A DNA stretch of 64,000 bases from Acridotheres tristis (lineage: Eukaryota; Chordata; Aves; Passeriformes; Sturnidae). Location: contig CM072887.1 in NCBI GenBank assembly GCA_037013685.1, positions 91,284,347 to 91,348,346 on the forward strand, in the 5' to 3' direction. Positions 25,301 to 36,758 of the stretch are shown here, one piece after another. Both the position numbers and the translations under genes were made by a program. The notes below the pieces were generated by a model that was not told the DNA's origin, searched no databases, and saw only the letters and a program-made list of their open reading frames with translations. The first letter of the stretch is position 1. Each line of letters begins with the position of its first letter.

Positions 25301-26010
25301 GAGTCGTTGCTTCTGCAAAGTGTGATTTGGGCTTATTAAAAACAAACCTTTCTATCACACAGCAATGCCTGATGTCTTCTAAACTTCTTGGGGAACTAAG
25401 AATTTTCAAATTCATGGCAGTTGGTATTCTCAGACTTACTATTTCCTACCTCATTTTGTGGTCTTCCTGAGATACCTGCCTCTGTCTCTAGGGCATTTGT
25501 AGATATCACATTTCATAATAGGTATAATTTCTACCATAATCCAAAAACCTTTCTCTAGTATAATTTTTTCTTAACTAAGTTGTTATTTTAATGTAGAAAA
25601 AAGTGAGTATACATAAAATCATGCACAATATTATCTTTAAAATGCTAAAATAAAAGGAAATAATTTTACTTAATACATAATAAAACAAGTTTCATATTAG
25701 AAGATGGTATTACAAAATACAACACTAGGTGGGCAATTTATTTCATGAAAAGAATTAATGAATCTTTGGAATGTTAAAAAAATGCAATTCCTGTTAAGAA
25801 AAATTTTCAGAAGATTAAATTCTATTGGCTTTTAAGGAGAAACATCCAAGGTAGGATGCATCTACAGGCATTGGTATACCATGCCAATACCAGATATCTG
25901 AACAAAAGGGATCAAAGGCATCAAAGTTACATTTGTCTCACAAGTTCTCTATAGAGAAAGAAATTTAGAAATATGACATTTCCAAAGAGAAAATTGAAGT
26001 GATTGAGCTC

Positions 26011-26030
26011 CTTTTTCCTATAGGAAAAAG
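26011..26030. repeat. Perfect 20-bp palindrome
   Basis: CTTTTTCCTATAGGAAAAAG reads the same on both strands, with no mismatch and no spacer. It stops abruptly at both ends. It could extrude as a short cruciform or bind a dimeric factor; no function is known. Confidence 0.85.
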
Positions 26031-26620
26031 ACCATCAAACAAGCCAAAACCAGAACTGTAATTTCCATCTAGGCAAGAATTCCTCACTAGCCACAGATAT
26101 GGTGGTAATCAGCTTAACTAAAAATAAAATAAATCAGTGGAGATGAGCACACTATTCTTCAACTTGATAATTACCCTAGCTGTCAATTTACATTCTGCCA
26201 AAGGAAGAATAAAGTAAACAAATACAAACGAAAAGTGGATCCAAGTAACTTACCAAGACAGATTTTTACTCTTCCCTAGCCACTTGATATCTAACATAGG
26301 CACTGTGGATAGAATAAATTTTAAAAACACACACGGGAAAAATACAAAATCAATTTTTAAAAATACGTCAAGGTAGCAAATACTGCAACAATTCTATCCT
26401 GGAAAACAGGACTATTCTATCACATAGACCTTTCCAGAAACTCATGAAACATAAACTGAAACAACTTGTTCTCATTAGCCCATGGAAACCTGTGTTTCAA
26501 ACAGTGTTTAAGCTCAACTGGAATTTGATGTGTATGAATCAAGTTTAAATGAAGCACTTCTGTGAGCATCTGCAAAGATAACTGACAAAGCTTCACATGG
26601 ATTTGGTGGTAACAAACTCA

Positions 26621-26648
26621 CAGGCTGGAGCATACAGGCTGGAGCATA
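26621..26648 (+). repeat. 14-bp tandem duplication, two copies
   Basis: The unit CAGGCTGGAGCATA occurs at 26621-26634 and again directly at 26635-26648 with no mismatch, most likely a recent replication-slippage duplication. Confidence 0.9.
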
Positions 26649-27554
26649 CAGTCTTGAAGCTACTTATTCAAGTAAGTTAAAATATCTAAAAATAATTTTT
26701 CTCTAGCTGCAGTTTTCACATATTAAGAAATAGATAGGAGACATAGAGCTATAATAGCCGAGGTCTCATTTATATTAGATTTCATGTGGAACATGGTAAA
26801 TACCGATCTTGTCTCTGAAGTATGAAAAGAACTGACTAGGAAAGGGTCAATAGAATAGACTAATAGGGAGACAGAATTAAAGGGCTCTGCCATCTATCAG
26901 GGATTTCAAGTATATGTAGAGGTTATAGTTCTATAATGTTGTGTGCCAATTACTCTCACAATTTAAAAAATATAAAAACCCAGCAAAGTTATACAATGGA
27001 CTAGTAAGCAAAGCTATTTTGCACATGACCCTAGGATTATACCTATAGTCATGATTAGTCTGTCGGTCATGTTTTATTAGACAGCAAGCTAAATTCTTCT
27101 GAAGAATGGAATATTTATTTTCAATATAGATTTTTTTCCTGTTAAAAAAGAATTAGGGAGAAATGTGACAGAAGTGAAAATATGCTATATAGAAAAACAT
27201 ATTACAAAGCACATTTGAAAAACAGGTCAGAATGTATTTGGTCCAAATAAACAGCAAGTTTTGCATCCTATCTTTGACAATTTATAGTTTTTAATCAATA
27301 AAAAGGTATTTTCAAGTAGATTCAACTTGAATCTGTATAATTTTTCATATAAATATTCTCCTTAACTCACCTTTCTTAAATGGAACATTCCTCAAATATG
27401 TAGACAAATAAATCTAAATTCTCACAGGGCCCTCTCCTCAAGAACACATACTGGCTTTCTTGAAGGATCCATCTCTAGTTAGTGAAACACCTAATGTTTC
27501 AGAAAAATAGAAAACCTTCTTAAGCTATTTAGGTCACACATATGATCATAAATA

Positions 27555-27576
27555 AGTGGAATTAGGGAATTCCACT
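27555..27576. repeat. Hairpin with 9-bp perfect arms and a nearby direct repeat
   Basis: AGTGGAATT (27555-27563) and AATTCCACT (27568-27576) are exact inverted repeats around the loop AGGG. The sequence AGTGGAATTAGGGAA is then repeated exactly from 27591, giving a mixed inverted and direct repeat cluster. Confidence 0.8.
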
Positions 27577-27805
27577 TGGAATAGTGTAATAGTGGAATTA
27601 GGGAAGTCAGGTTTTTGGACCATTTTTAGATAAAAAATTCTAGCTATGAACCATAAACCATAAAAATTCATTAAGATTTTGGACTACAGTGCATGGACAA
27701 TTAATATGTAATTCTTTGGTTTGGTTTTCAGGGATATTTAAAGAGCATTTTGGTTTTATTGGCTCAGGTACCACAGCGGATGAAAATACCTGTTCTGGTG
27801 GCAGG

Positions 27806-28230
27806 TGTGCGACTATGGTTTAACCACAGTCAGAAACCAAGTTCCACACTGCCAGCTTCTGCTAGATGTTCACTGAGGAAGACAAATGCCATCACGCCAT
27901 TCCCCCCTTCCTTCTTCTTCCTCCTTCTTTATATACTGACCATGATGCCATATGCTCAGAAAGGGATATGAGTATGAAATATCTCTTGGATCAGATGGGG
28001 TCAGATGTCCTAGTTGTGTCACCTCCAAAATGCTTGTGTAGCCTCAGCCTGCTCACTACTCATTGGCAGGGTGGTGTCAGGAGCGAAAAAGCCCTCACTG
28101 TGCAAGCCCTGGGCAGCAGCAGCTGTAACATCCCTGTCCTTTCAACACTGCTTTCAGCACACATCCAAGATGCAGTCCCATACAAGCTACTGTGATGAAA
28201 ATGGACTCTACCATAGCCAAAACCAGCACA
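27806..28230 (-). mobile_element. Avian ERVL-type LTR, minus strand, internally deleted
   Basis: The right end 'tagccaaaaccagcaca' (ending at 28230) is the reverse complement of the well-known avian LTR start TGTGCTGGTTTTGGC. Leftward follow 'tacaagctactgtgatgaaa', 'aacactgctttcagcacaca', 'ctcattggcagggtggtgtc', 'ggatcagatggggtcagatg', a TATATAAAG promoter box (complement at 27928-27936) and a left end 'gactatggtttaaccacag', the complement of the LTR 3' terminus. About 220 bp between the TATA box and the LTR end, present in the copy at 17295-17769, is missing here. It is a solo LTR, with no target-site duplication visible. Confidence 0.85.
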
Positions 28231-29154
28231 GAGCTCAAGATAACCAATGCTGGACCAAAAGAAGACAGATATTTACTTAGAAATATACTTAGAAATAATG
28301 GACAGGTATATCTGGCAAGAAAAAAAAAAAAAAACAAAAAAACTTCAAAAGTCATCTAGCCAATCCTTTAGTTTTCCAGTAGGATTGACCATATTTGCAT
28401 AATTCTTTACTGATATGTGTCTAACTTGTTTTTAAGGGGGTCAAACAAAGGAAACTAGCAGTTTTGTTCTTTCTTTTGATAATAAGTTAATTCATGCTCA
28501 TCCTTTTCTTTCTGTTAACAGTGTGCATGAAAACAGGTTGGTTTCTTCCTATTTGTAGCTACTCTTTCTGTGAGTTTCTCAGAGTTTCTTTCAGCAGAGT
28601 AAACTGTTTCACTCTTTCCTTGTAAATCATGTTTACTAAAAGTCTATTATTCTCACTGCTTTTCCTGGCTTCTGTCCTAGTGCAGGGACTCAAATATGAG
28701 CATTATGATTTGACTTTAATTAGTATGTCTATGTGGTGAAAATGGCATACTTGTGTATGCATTACAGTGCTCACACCACGTTATCATTGCAGCAGCATAT
28801 TACTATTCACTGTCATACCAGAGCTCTCATATGGCCCCACTTGTTTTTAATGAAAAAATTTTCCTGCCAGTTTCAGCATATTAGGAATAGCTTCCTCAAG
28901 CCTGCCTGAACTACATCTCTTTCATCATGACTGAGTTTCCATTAACTAATAGTCTTCCTAATCCCAGGCTTGGTCAGGCAGGAGAAAGACCATTACTCAA
29001 TTTACATCAGCATAATATGATCCAAATATCAAGTTTCCTCCTCCAGCAGAGTTATGTTCACAGTGGTAGATGACACTGGGCTGAATCACATGTCATTTTG
29101 TCCAAGACAGAGCTCCTCTTACACTCAGCACATGCAAGGAGTAAACAAAAGAAA
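28231..29154. other. Unique spacer with A-rich tract
   Basis: A run of A with a single C interruption lies at 28320-28342, preceded by two close copies of ACTTAGAAAT (28274 and 28287). Otherwise AT-rich DNA with no recognised gene or element. Confidence 0.5.
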
Positions 29155-29568
29155 GAGTGTGTCCAGAGGAGGCTGGAACACCTCACTTATGACAGGCTAA
29201 GAGAGCTCAGCCTCGAGAAGAGAAGGCTTCAGGGAGCAGCCTTCTAGTACTTTAAGGTGGCCTACAAAAAATCTGAAGAGGGACTTTTTACAAGGCCATG
29301 TAGTAATAGAACAAGGGGGAATGGCTTTAAGATGAAAAATTGCAGGATTATATTACATGTCAGTAAGAAATTCTTGCCTTTGAAGGTGGTGAGCCATTGG
29401 AACAGGTTGCCCAGAGAATCTGAGGATCCCAATCCCTGGAAATGGTCCTGACCAGGTGGAGCTTTGAGCAGCATGGTCTAGTGGAAGATGTCCCTGCCCA
29501 TGCCAGGGTCTTTGAAACTAGATAATTTTTAAGGTGCTTCCCAACACAAACCATTCTGTGATTCAATG
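29155..29568 (+). mobile_element. CR1 LINE 3' portion, sense
   Basis: This is a sense-oriented CR1: 'ccagaggaggctggaaca', 'agcctcgagaagagaagg', 'gagggactttttacaaggc', 'ggggaatggctttaagatg', 'cattggaacaggttgccca', 'gagcagcatggtctagtgg' and 'agatgtccctgcccatgcc', ending at 'accattctgtgattcaatg' with one degenerate 3' octamer. It is 5' truncated at about 29155 and carries small indels. Confidence 0.92.
29257..29451 (+). pseudogene. CR1 ORF2 (reverse transcriptase) C-terminal remnant
   Basis: The 64-codon frame keeps the C-terminal signature of CR1 ORF2: EEGLFTRPCSNRTRGNGFK at residues 7-25 and HWNRLPRE at 47-54. This region follows the reverse transcriptase core in CR1-type non-LTR retrotransposons; its role in the protein is not well defined. 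No catalytic motif is present and the frame breaks near its end, so it cannot encode an active enzyme. It is part of the CR1 copy at 29155-29568. Confidence 0.8.
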
Positions 29569-30223
29569 AAAAAAATGTTCAACAAAACAGGTAATGTTCA
29601 AAATGTCAATCAATAAGCAAGTGTCTTATTTAAATTCATCTTGATATAATTTTGTTTTTACCAGTATTGAACAAGATTACTTGTATCATATTTACAGACA
29701 GGGAACATATCTGACTCTTCAGTTGGAGTTTGTCACAAAAATGCTTTTGTTCAGTCTCCCACCACATAGCCATGTTATTTTAATCATTCTATTTAATGTA
29801 TCTTTTATTTCTTTTTATACATTAAACAAAGTAAATGAAAACAAAGTACGATGTAAAGGAGTTGGGTTTTCAAAATTCCTTTATTCTCTTACTCTTTCTT
29901 TACAGTTTCAGCCTATGGAAAACTAAACAGAAAAGTCCCACCGCTGCTGCATTCCAGATTATCTTTTTCATAGATTTAGGGTTCTCAGGGATGAAGGAGA
30001 AGTAAAGGAGATACATAGCATTGATTATAAAGCTTTGGACCAAGAAACAGCAACCCCTCAGGAAATCCATTACAATAAGGTTAAAGCCAGAAGATGTGGT
30101 AGAAAAATTAAGTATTATGTTATCTCTATTAAATGCACAAAAAAAATTAATATCAGGAGCAATCATTCACTAGTGAAAATGTAGTTTAGATAGTTTAGAT
30201 GATCCCATTTTCATCTGAATTAG

Positions 30224-30243
30224 ATGATGATGATCATCATCAT
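30224..30243. repeat. Perfect 20-bp palindrome of GAT/ATC units
   Basis: ATGATGATGATCATCATCAT is self-complementary over 20 bases around a central GATC. It is a trinucleotide repeat (GAT)n meeting its inverse (ATC)n, so it can form a hairpin on either strand. Confidence 0.85.
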
Positions 30244-31026
30244 GAATGTTTACGTTTCTTATTTGATATTTAATTGTCTCTGGTCATACTTCTTTTGCTG
30301 AGTGCACAGGGTCACAAAAATATCAGGATAATTTGCAGTGGTGAAATTTACTGAACCAAAGGGGAAAAAAGGTCTTTGAGCCCATAAAAAACAGTATTAA
30401 TCCAGAATAATTTTAAATAGTTTTTTAAAATTGATAATTTAAAGTGTTCAGAAATGGGCTTAATAAGAACATGGAAGAGAGTTACAATGCTGGTTATTAA
30501 ATATGCAAATAAAAAAAGGTCAGGAAATTGCTTGACTTGAAAACACCTGGGAGAATATGGGGTGTAAGTGGAGGAAATGTATCATGTGTTCCCATTCATT
30601 TTCTTAAGTGTCTTTTGACTGAACACTCAAAATGGCAAGACAAAGACTAGTCCAAAAATATTAATAACAATTTCCTTTCCTTTTTCATTTTCCTTTTTTT
30701 CTCCCCTTCTCTTTCTGGTGAGTTTTGGCCTCTAACATTTTTTGTAGTCAGGTTAGCAACTTTTTTATTTGCAGTGAAGTGCTAAGTTCTTACCAGAATC
30801 TGAAACTGCTTAAACCAAAGCCTCTTGCAACATGTCTGTAGAATCCTCTGCCTCACCCTGCAATACCTCAAATTTTCACTCGGTATATTAGATTGCTTCT
30901 CCTCCTACAGGAATTTTCTCCTGGCCCAAGCTTCTTAAGAAGCACAGCAGAGATGGAGAGTAAACAGAGCAAACTTACAGTCTGTATCACACTAGAAAGC
31001 TAAAACCCAATTTTTAGAGTAATGCT

Positions 31027-31052
31027 CTTATTTCAGAAGTGTCTGAAATAAG
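31027..31052. repeat. Hairpin with 11-bp perfect arms
   Basis: CTTATTTCAGA (31027-31037) and TCTGAAATAAG (31042-31052) are exact inverted repeats around the loop AGTG. The phrase AAGTGTCTGA also recurs within and just after it. Confidence 0.85.
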
Positions 31053-34000
31053 TGTCTGATGGTATTTTGAACATATCACTAGTATGATACTACTTTTTCT
31101 CTGTCCTGATCTTTAGACCAACCTACAATGTACTATTATCTTGTACTTCTTCATTAGATAAACAAGATAAACTTGAAGTGGGTCTGAGAGCAGTATAAGG
31201 CTGGAGGTAGTCTTGGTGAAGGTGCATCATTGTCCAGAATCAAAGCTGTGTAAAGGATTGATTAAATGTATCAAACCAACTTGCTGGTGTCATTAGTATA
31301 TCTGAGGAATTAAAATACAGAATTCAAATATATTTCAGTGACAACAAACATATCACTGGTGTAGCTTTATGCCCTGTACCATACAGAAGGTCATAGAGAT
31401 GATGACAATCTAAAGTAGATATAGTCAAAAAGCTCTTCATAATTTTTTTTACTATTAGAAATATTATTGAAGCATTGACATTTCAGAAGTGGGAATAAGA
31501 TGACAATAAGTCAAAATATTGTAGAATCATGGAAATACAAATCCCTCCAAAGTTTATTCATCTTCATCTTTTCAAGCTATGTTCAATAGACCCCAGCTCC
31601 TTTCACAGAGACACCTCTAAAAATCTTAATTGAAAAGTGTTTTGCAATTTCTATGTAAATAAAATATTCCAGCACATGTGTGGTTTTGGGATGAAAACAT
31701 TTTACATGACACTTAAATAATTATTGCTGAAAATTAAAACAATAAAATATTTTTGTCATCCTCCTTTGGCTTTCCAATTTGCTTTACACCTTTTTTAACC
31801 TACTTTGTCCCAAAGTGGTTATCAGAAGCTCCTTAAGTCTTTTCAGTATCAAAAGCAGTAGAATATTCATCTCATATCCTATTTATGACATTCTTTTTAA
31901 TATATTTCAGAGCTTTATCTATTATTTTTATTAGCATCACATTGCTCATACCTCTTCAATTTGTAGTCCATTTTTTAAAACCACAGTATGACTGCATATT
32001 CATTTAAGCACCATATTATAGTTATACTCTGGATCTTTTCTTCAGTAAGTAAGTGAAGAACATAAACTTGCCTATACTAAATTTATTTTTATTGATATCA
32101 GACACTTTCCCAGAGTCATTCTCACCCAAAACTTCAAAACTCAAGGACTTTAAAACATGGTCTATCATTGAGCCAATAACAAGATCCTTCTGGTTAGAGA
32201 TTGACCCTGCTTTAGCAATGTCTTCAGTAAAGATGGCATAATGCTAAACAGGAAGAAGGATCTGGTCAGGGACACCTACTTGCAGTACATTCTGGAATGG
32301 CAGTGCATGCCAAATCCTATAATGTTTGGACTACTTGACTAATTTCCATTTCAACAAACTTGTTTTCTATGCAATCTTTTCCTGAATGCTAATTATGACT
32401 TTGAGCACTTTTGTTAATTATCACTCACTTTACTGTTACTTCAATACATACTAACAGGTAAGCATTGTCTATTTCCAATGGGTCGTAAGTGTTGGTATTG
32501 ATTGAATATTAAACTGATAAAACATTACTCATTTTATCCTGTCAACAGCATAACTTGCATGCGTATTTTTTTTTTACTATCTAGGAAAAATGTACAAGTG
32601 CAAAGTAAGTTTAGCAGCATTGTCTCTTTATATGAAAAATATTAACTAAATGCAGAATTGTTTACAATTTACATATCTAAATGGCTTTTCAATAAGCACT
32701 GGACAGCCTTTTAGATAGCTGTTTTATATGTTGTGTTTGTTCCTTATTGTTACTGTCAATTTATCTGTTGCTCCCTAGTAATGAACATGAAATAGTGTAT
32801 TTTCTATTATTCTGCATTTAGTATAAAAACACATACAGCTTGATGTACATAACTTTTTGTGGAAATCTTACATATTTTTTCCCTATTTTTTTTTTTTAAG
32901 AAAATCTACATGTGGCAAGGATATGAGAAAAAAACATCAATCATCTCTTGCTTTACCTCATGAGGATTTCTAAACATTATTTGTGGTTAAGCCAGCGGGC
33001 TGAGTCTCATTCCAGACTTCAAAATCATGGACATTAAAAACATAAGCTTTCTTTGATGACCTACTGTTGAGTCAATAGCAAAACCTCGAGCTTTCAAGAC
33101 TAAAATAAATCTGAGCCAGCTCAAAAGTCACAGTTGCATCAGTTTCTACTGGCTTTGTCAAATGACATCTGAAGGACTCTTAACAAGACAATAGTCCAGT
33201 CTCACCAAAATTTGGTCTCATATTTGATATTCTTCTCACTGAATAAAGAGCTGACAATCCAATCAATCTGTATTTGTTCACTAGCCTCCTCCATTTCCAT
33301 ATTTTGCCTCCATCAATCCCATTTTTTGATCATTTTCACAGTAGAGTGCATTATTGTGCAAACATAGGAAGGATGAAGAGAGACAGGTGATAACTCAAGT
33401 ACTGCGAGAAAAAACTGAATGCTGGTAAGGACAATACAAATTGTAATGAATTCCTCAAAGTTCATACTGAAACTGTTCTATAGACTAGGAGAACCATCTT
33501 CATCCCTTCCATTAGCCCTGCCAAATCCAACCCCGGAGAGTTATAGAGAGATATATTGTTTCATCAGTCCTGGATGCCCACACTCTGCAACAGAACCGAG
33601 AGCTTAATGTGGATGGGTGTTATCTTCTTGAACATCATGGGTCCATTCTATTTACATCCAGTTAGCAACAACTCGCTCACATTTCCAGAGCTCAGAACAC
33701 TCATTTATCAAGATACATTGAACTCTTGGAAGATCCACAGCCTAAAAGTTACGAGTCTATCTTCTGGTTATTATGAGAGATTTGTGAATAACTAGGATAT
33801 CCCTCCTGAGAAGAAAAGGATACAATTTTCTGTTAAATACTCAGCTGTCCAGCTGAAAAGAAAAACTCCTGCCTTTGAATATTTCAACTGTAGACAACTA
33901 CTGCCCACAAGAAGGGTTTTAGTTTCTTATAAACATGCAAAGTGTTAAGCTAGATTTAACATTACATATCTATATAATTAAAGCTAATATTCCATCCACA

Positions 34001-36731
34001 GTGCTATCTAAATTTGCACTAGGACAAAACATTAAAACCAACTCAGCTATACTTATGGTTGTTTTTGTCCCTTCAGTGTTTTGCAAGTAGTCTTTAAAGA
34101 GCAAACTCTCAATTATATTTATTTACCATGCACAATGCTTTGACAAACCCCATCTAGGCTGGTATGCAGCAGAGCATTTCTTCAACAATATGGGATACAA
34201 GAGATTTGTGAAATCTGCTGTCAGATCAATTTCTAGACCAGAATTTAGTTGAATTCCTTGTCTCAGTTTTATTTTCACTGACTTCAGTGTCTAGGTATCA
34301 GGTCAAAGGCTCTCTATGGTTTTGAAATAAAGACTGGGGCTGATATTACCATCCTCTGTCATGATAGAAACTTTCAATAGAAATAATAAAAAATCTAGAA
34401 GATAGACTATTTTCAAGATCTATTCACAATTAAGAACTATGTTACTGCAAGTTATTTCTTTGCTTTATCAAGCACATGATTAATTTCATTAACTTTGTCT
34501 TACTTAAATTAATAGAAACAGATTCAAAAATAACCAATAATAAAAAAACCCACCACCAAGAAAAAAAGCCCTATGCCATTGAGATTGAAAAGCTAAACAC
34601 AGTGCAGGTGTTAGCTGTAACATTTACAGCAAGACCAGAAAGTATTAAGTCCTACATCATTGAATGTAATCTATAGTTAAGGTATGTAAAGAGTTATGTT
34701 CTTGTCCAGTTATACAAATTTTTTTGGTTGTTATGAGATGACAGATTGCTCTTGGAATATCTAGTGCGCTGTAAATAACGTATATACGATTTAGATTTAT
34801 TCCAACAAATTAAAACTTTACCTTCAACAACAGTCAACACAATCATCAGTCCAGGCATAGTTCTAATAGTATTTTTTAGAAGGTAGGAAGAAAACCAGGT
34901 TAATCCTGTCTTCTTCTTTCACTCCATAGTTACACATTTTGCGTACATTATATGGTTATTTCATCTAGATATTTTCCTAGCTTGCATATAAAAACTGAAC
35001 TATGAAAGACTTTTGAAAGTTAAGATATATCTGCTGGTTCTCCTGTATTCACAAGGCAATTAATCTATCATAAGAGAAGCTCTGATTCATTTGTCAGTGG
35101 TTTGTTGAGCTCTCCTGTGAAAAGTGTTTTGTTCTGCACAAGGAATTTGAAGTTAAAACAAGATTTTTGGTTTGGATGTTTACCTTGGAGGTCAGCTGAA
35201 GCAGTTGATGCATCAGTTGTTAGATGAAAAATGTACCAAAAATTATGGAAGAAAGGCAATAAGTCTGGAATCCTACATTGTGTCCTAATCACAATATAAA
35301 AGATTTCTGCTCTTTGTCTTTGGCTGAATGAATTATTAATCATTTTATCCCAAATGGAATTACAGAAAAAGGACAAAACTACAAGTCCCAATCCCCTTTT
35401 ATTCTACTATCTCGGTCTGCCTTTACCCTCAATGTCTGCAGATTTTTGGTTTGGGCAGTCTTCCGAGAATTGTGAAATTCAGTGCAAAAATGTGCATGTG
35501 GTGAGATAAGAATTGAGAAGGCTGTCTGCAAGAAACAGAACCTGCAAAAGTTGACTTTGAAAATACAAGGATTAGTCTTTATGCCTTTTATGCTTTAAGG
35601 TTTAACCACCACTCTCTGCTTTTAACTGAATCAACAGAAGAAAATGGTGCCTCCTGGTACTTAGCTTGGTATGTAGGAACTAGTTATAGGATGTGAATAA
35701 AAGATATTTATATTCATCATCTATTTATAAAGTCTACTGATCTCTACAGTTGTCAATTACTGTTTATTGTGAATCTCATTCTGAAGAATGCATTTCTCCA
35801 AGCACAAATTGTTTGCAAAGTGGGCACTTAATGTACCACAGGAGATGATGAAATCATAGTCATTAGACAATGTACATTATGTTGCTTAAAATCTCTACTG
35901 GAACTATACTTTGGCCTGTGCACCTTTTAGAGTTGCAAGTCTCCTTGAGTGAATTAGTGATATGTGCAATAAATAAGTGTCAAAGAAAGTTCCTGGAATA
36001 TGAATATGGTTCCTCATTAAGATACACTCATTATCTACATTTAGAATTAAAAGTTTCACTTTGCTTCTAAGATTTTGTTTCTCTTTAGACAAATAGTTCA
36101 TGTCTTTAAATCAATACCAAATAAGAATTCATTTAAGTGTACTGTTGAGATTCATTGCAGATGGATTAAAGATTATCTGGTTTTGCACTCTGTGTGTGCA
36201 CCTAAAAAATCACCCAAATGTCTTTTGGTCTTTCTTGTTTTTAATGTCTTCCTATCAAATAAATGATCATTGCAAGTCTTTTTGCTGAAAATTTGCTTCA
36301 TTGGTCATGTGTTTAGTAGTTCGTATTATGATTTTGTAATTCCTAAGGAAAAACTCAGACTACTAAAATTATTTTCTTGTCAACAAATGCTCTTCAGAGT
36401 TTTTCATATTTCATAATGAACTGCTTAACACTGTACAGAACCATAATATTAAACTAGACATTAAAAATCACACCTGTGCTCCAGTGCTTTTTCTGTCACA
36501 TATAAAAATATTTGGTGGCACACAGTATACGGTAACAAATTCTCAAATACCACATTTTTTCATGCTTCCTATTCACTCTCTATCTACTACCAGTCTATAC
36601 CCTACTCTCCTGCCTTAGATACTTTTATTACATAATATATTTTTGTCAATATTTTATATATTTTATATTATATTATATTTTTATATATTTTATCAATATT
36701 TTAAAATCAATGTACTAATTGTTTTTAGAAG

Positions 36732-36758
36732 ACTTTAAAATCTTTGAGATTTTAAAGT
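36732..36758. repeat. Hairpin with 12-bp perfect arms
   Basis: ACTTTAAAATCT (36732-36743) and AGATTTTAAAGT (36747-36758) are exact inverted repeats with a 3-base loop TTG. This is the longest perfect stem noticed in the window. It has no T-run or gene context that would suggest a terminator. Confidence 0.85.

Larger units (their letters stand above)
19386..27805. other. 8.4 kb of AT-rich DNA without recognised mobile elements
   Basis: No CR1, LTR or SINE was recognised. It contains a TTA/TTG-rich microsatellite-like run (about 19618-19650) and a poly-A run at 20993-21005. A 14-bp tandem duplication lies at 26621-26648, a perfect 20-bp palindrome at 26011-26030, overlapping hairpin arms at 27318-27334 and a hairpin at 27555-27576. 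A splice-acceptor-like site precedes a short open stretch at 23000. No gene is supported. Confidence 0.55.

Noticed and set aside
31531..31545. Possible CR1 3' end ('gtagaatcatggaa')
   Set aside because: The match is only about 14 bases, and the following sequence does not continue as CR1.
35068..35391. 107-codon minus-strand frame
   Set aside because: No recognisable domain and AT-rich codon content; consistent with a chance frame.
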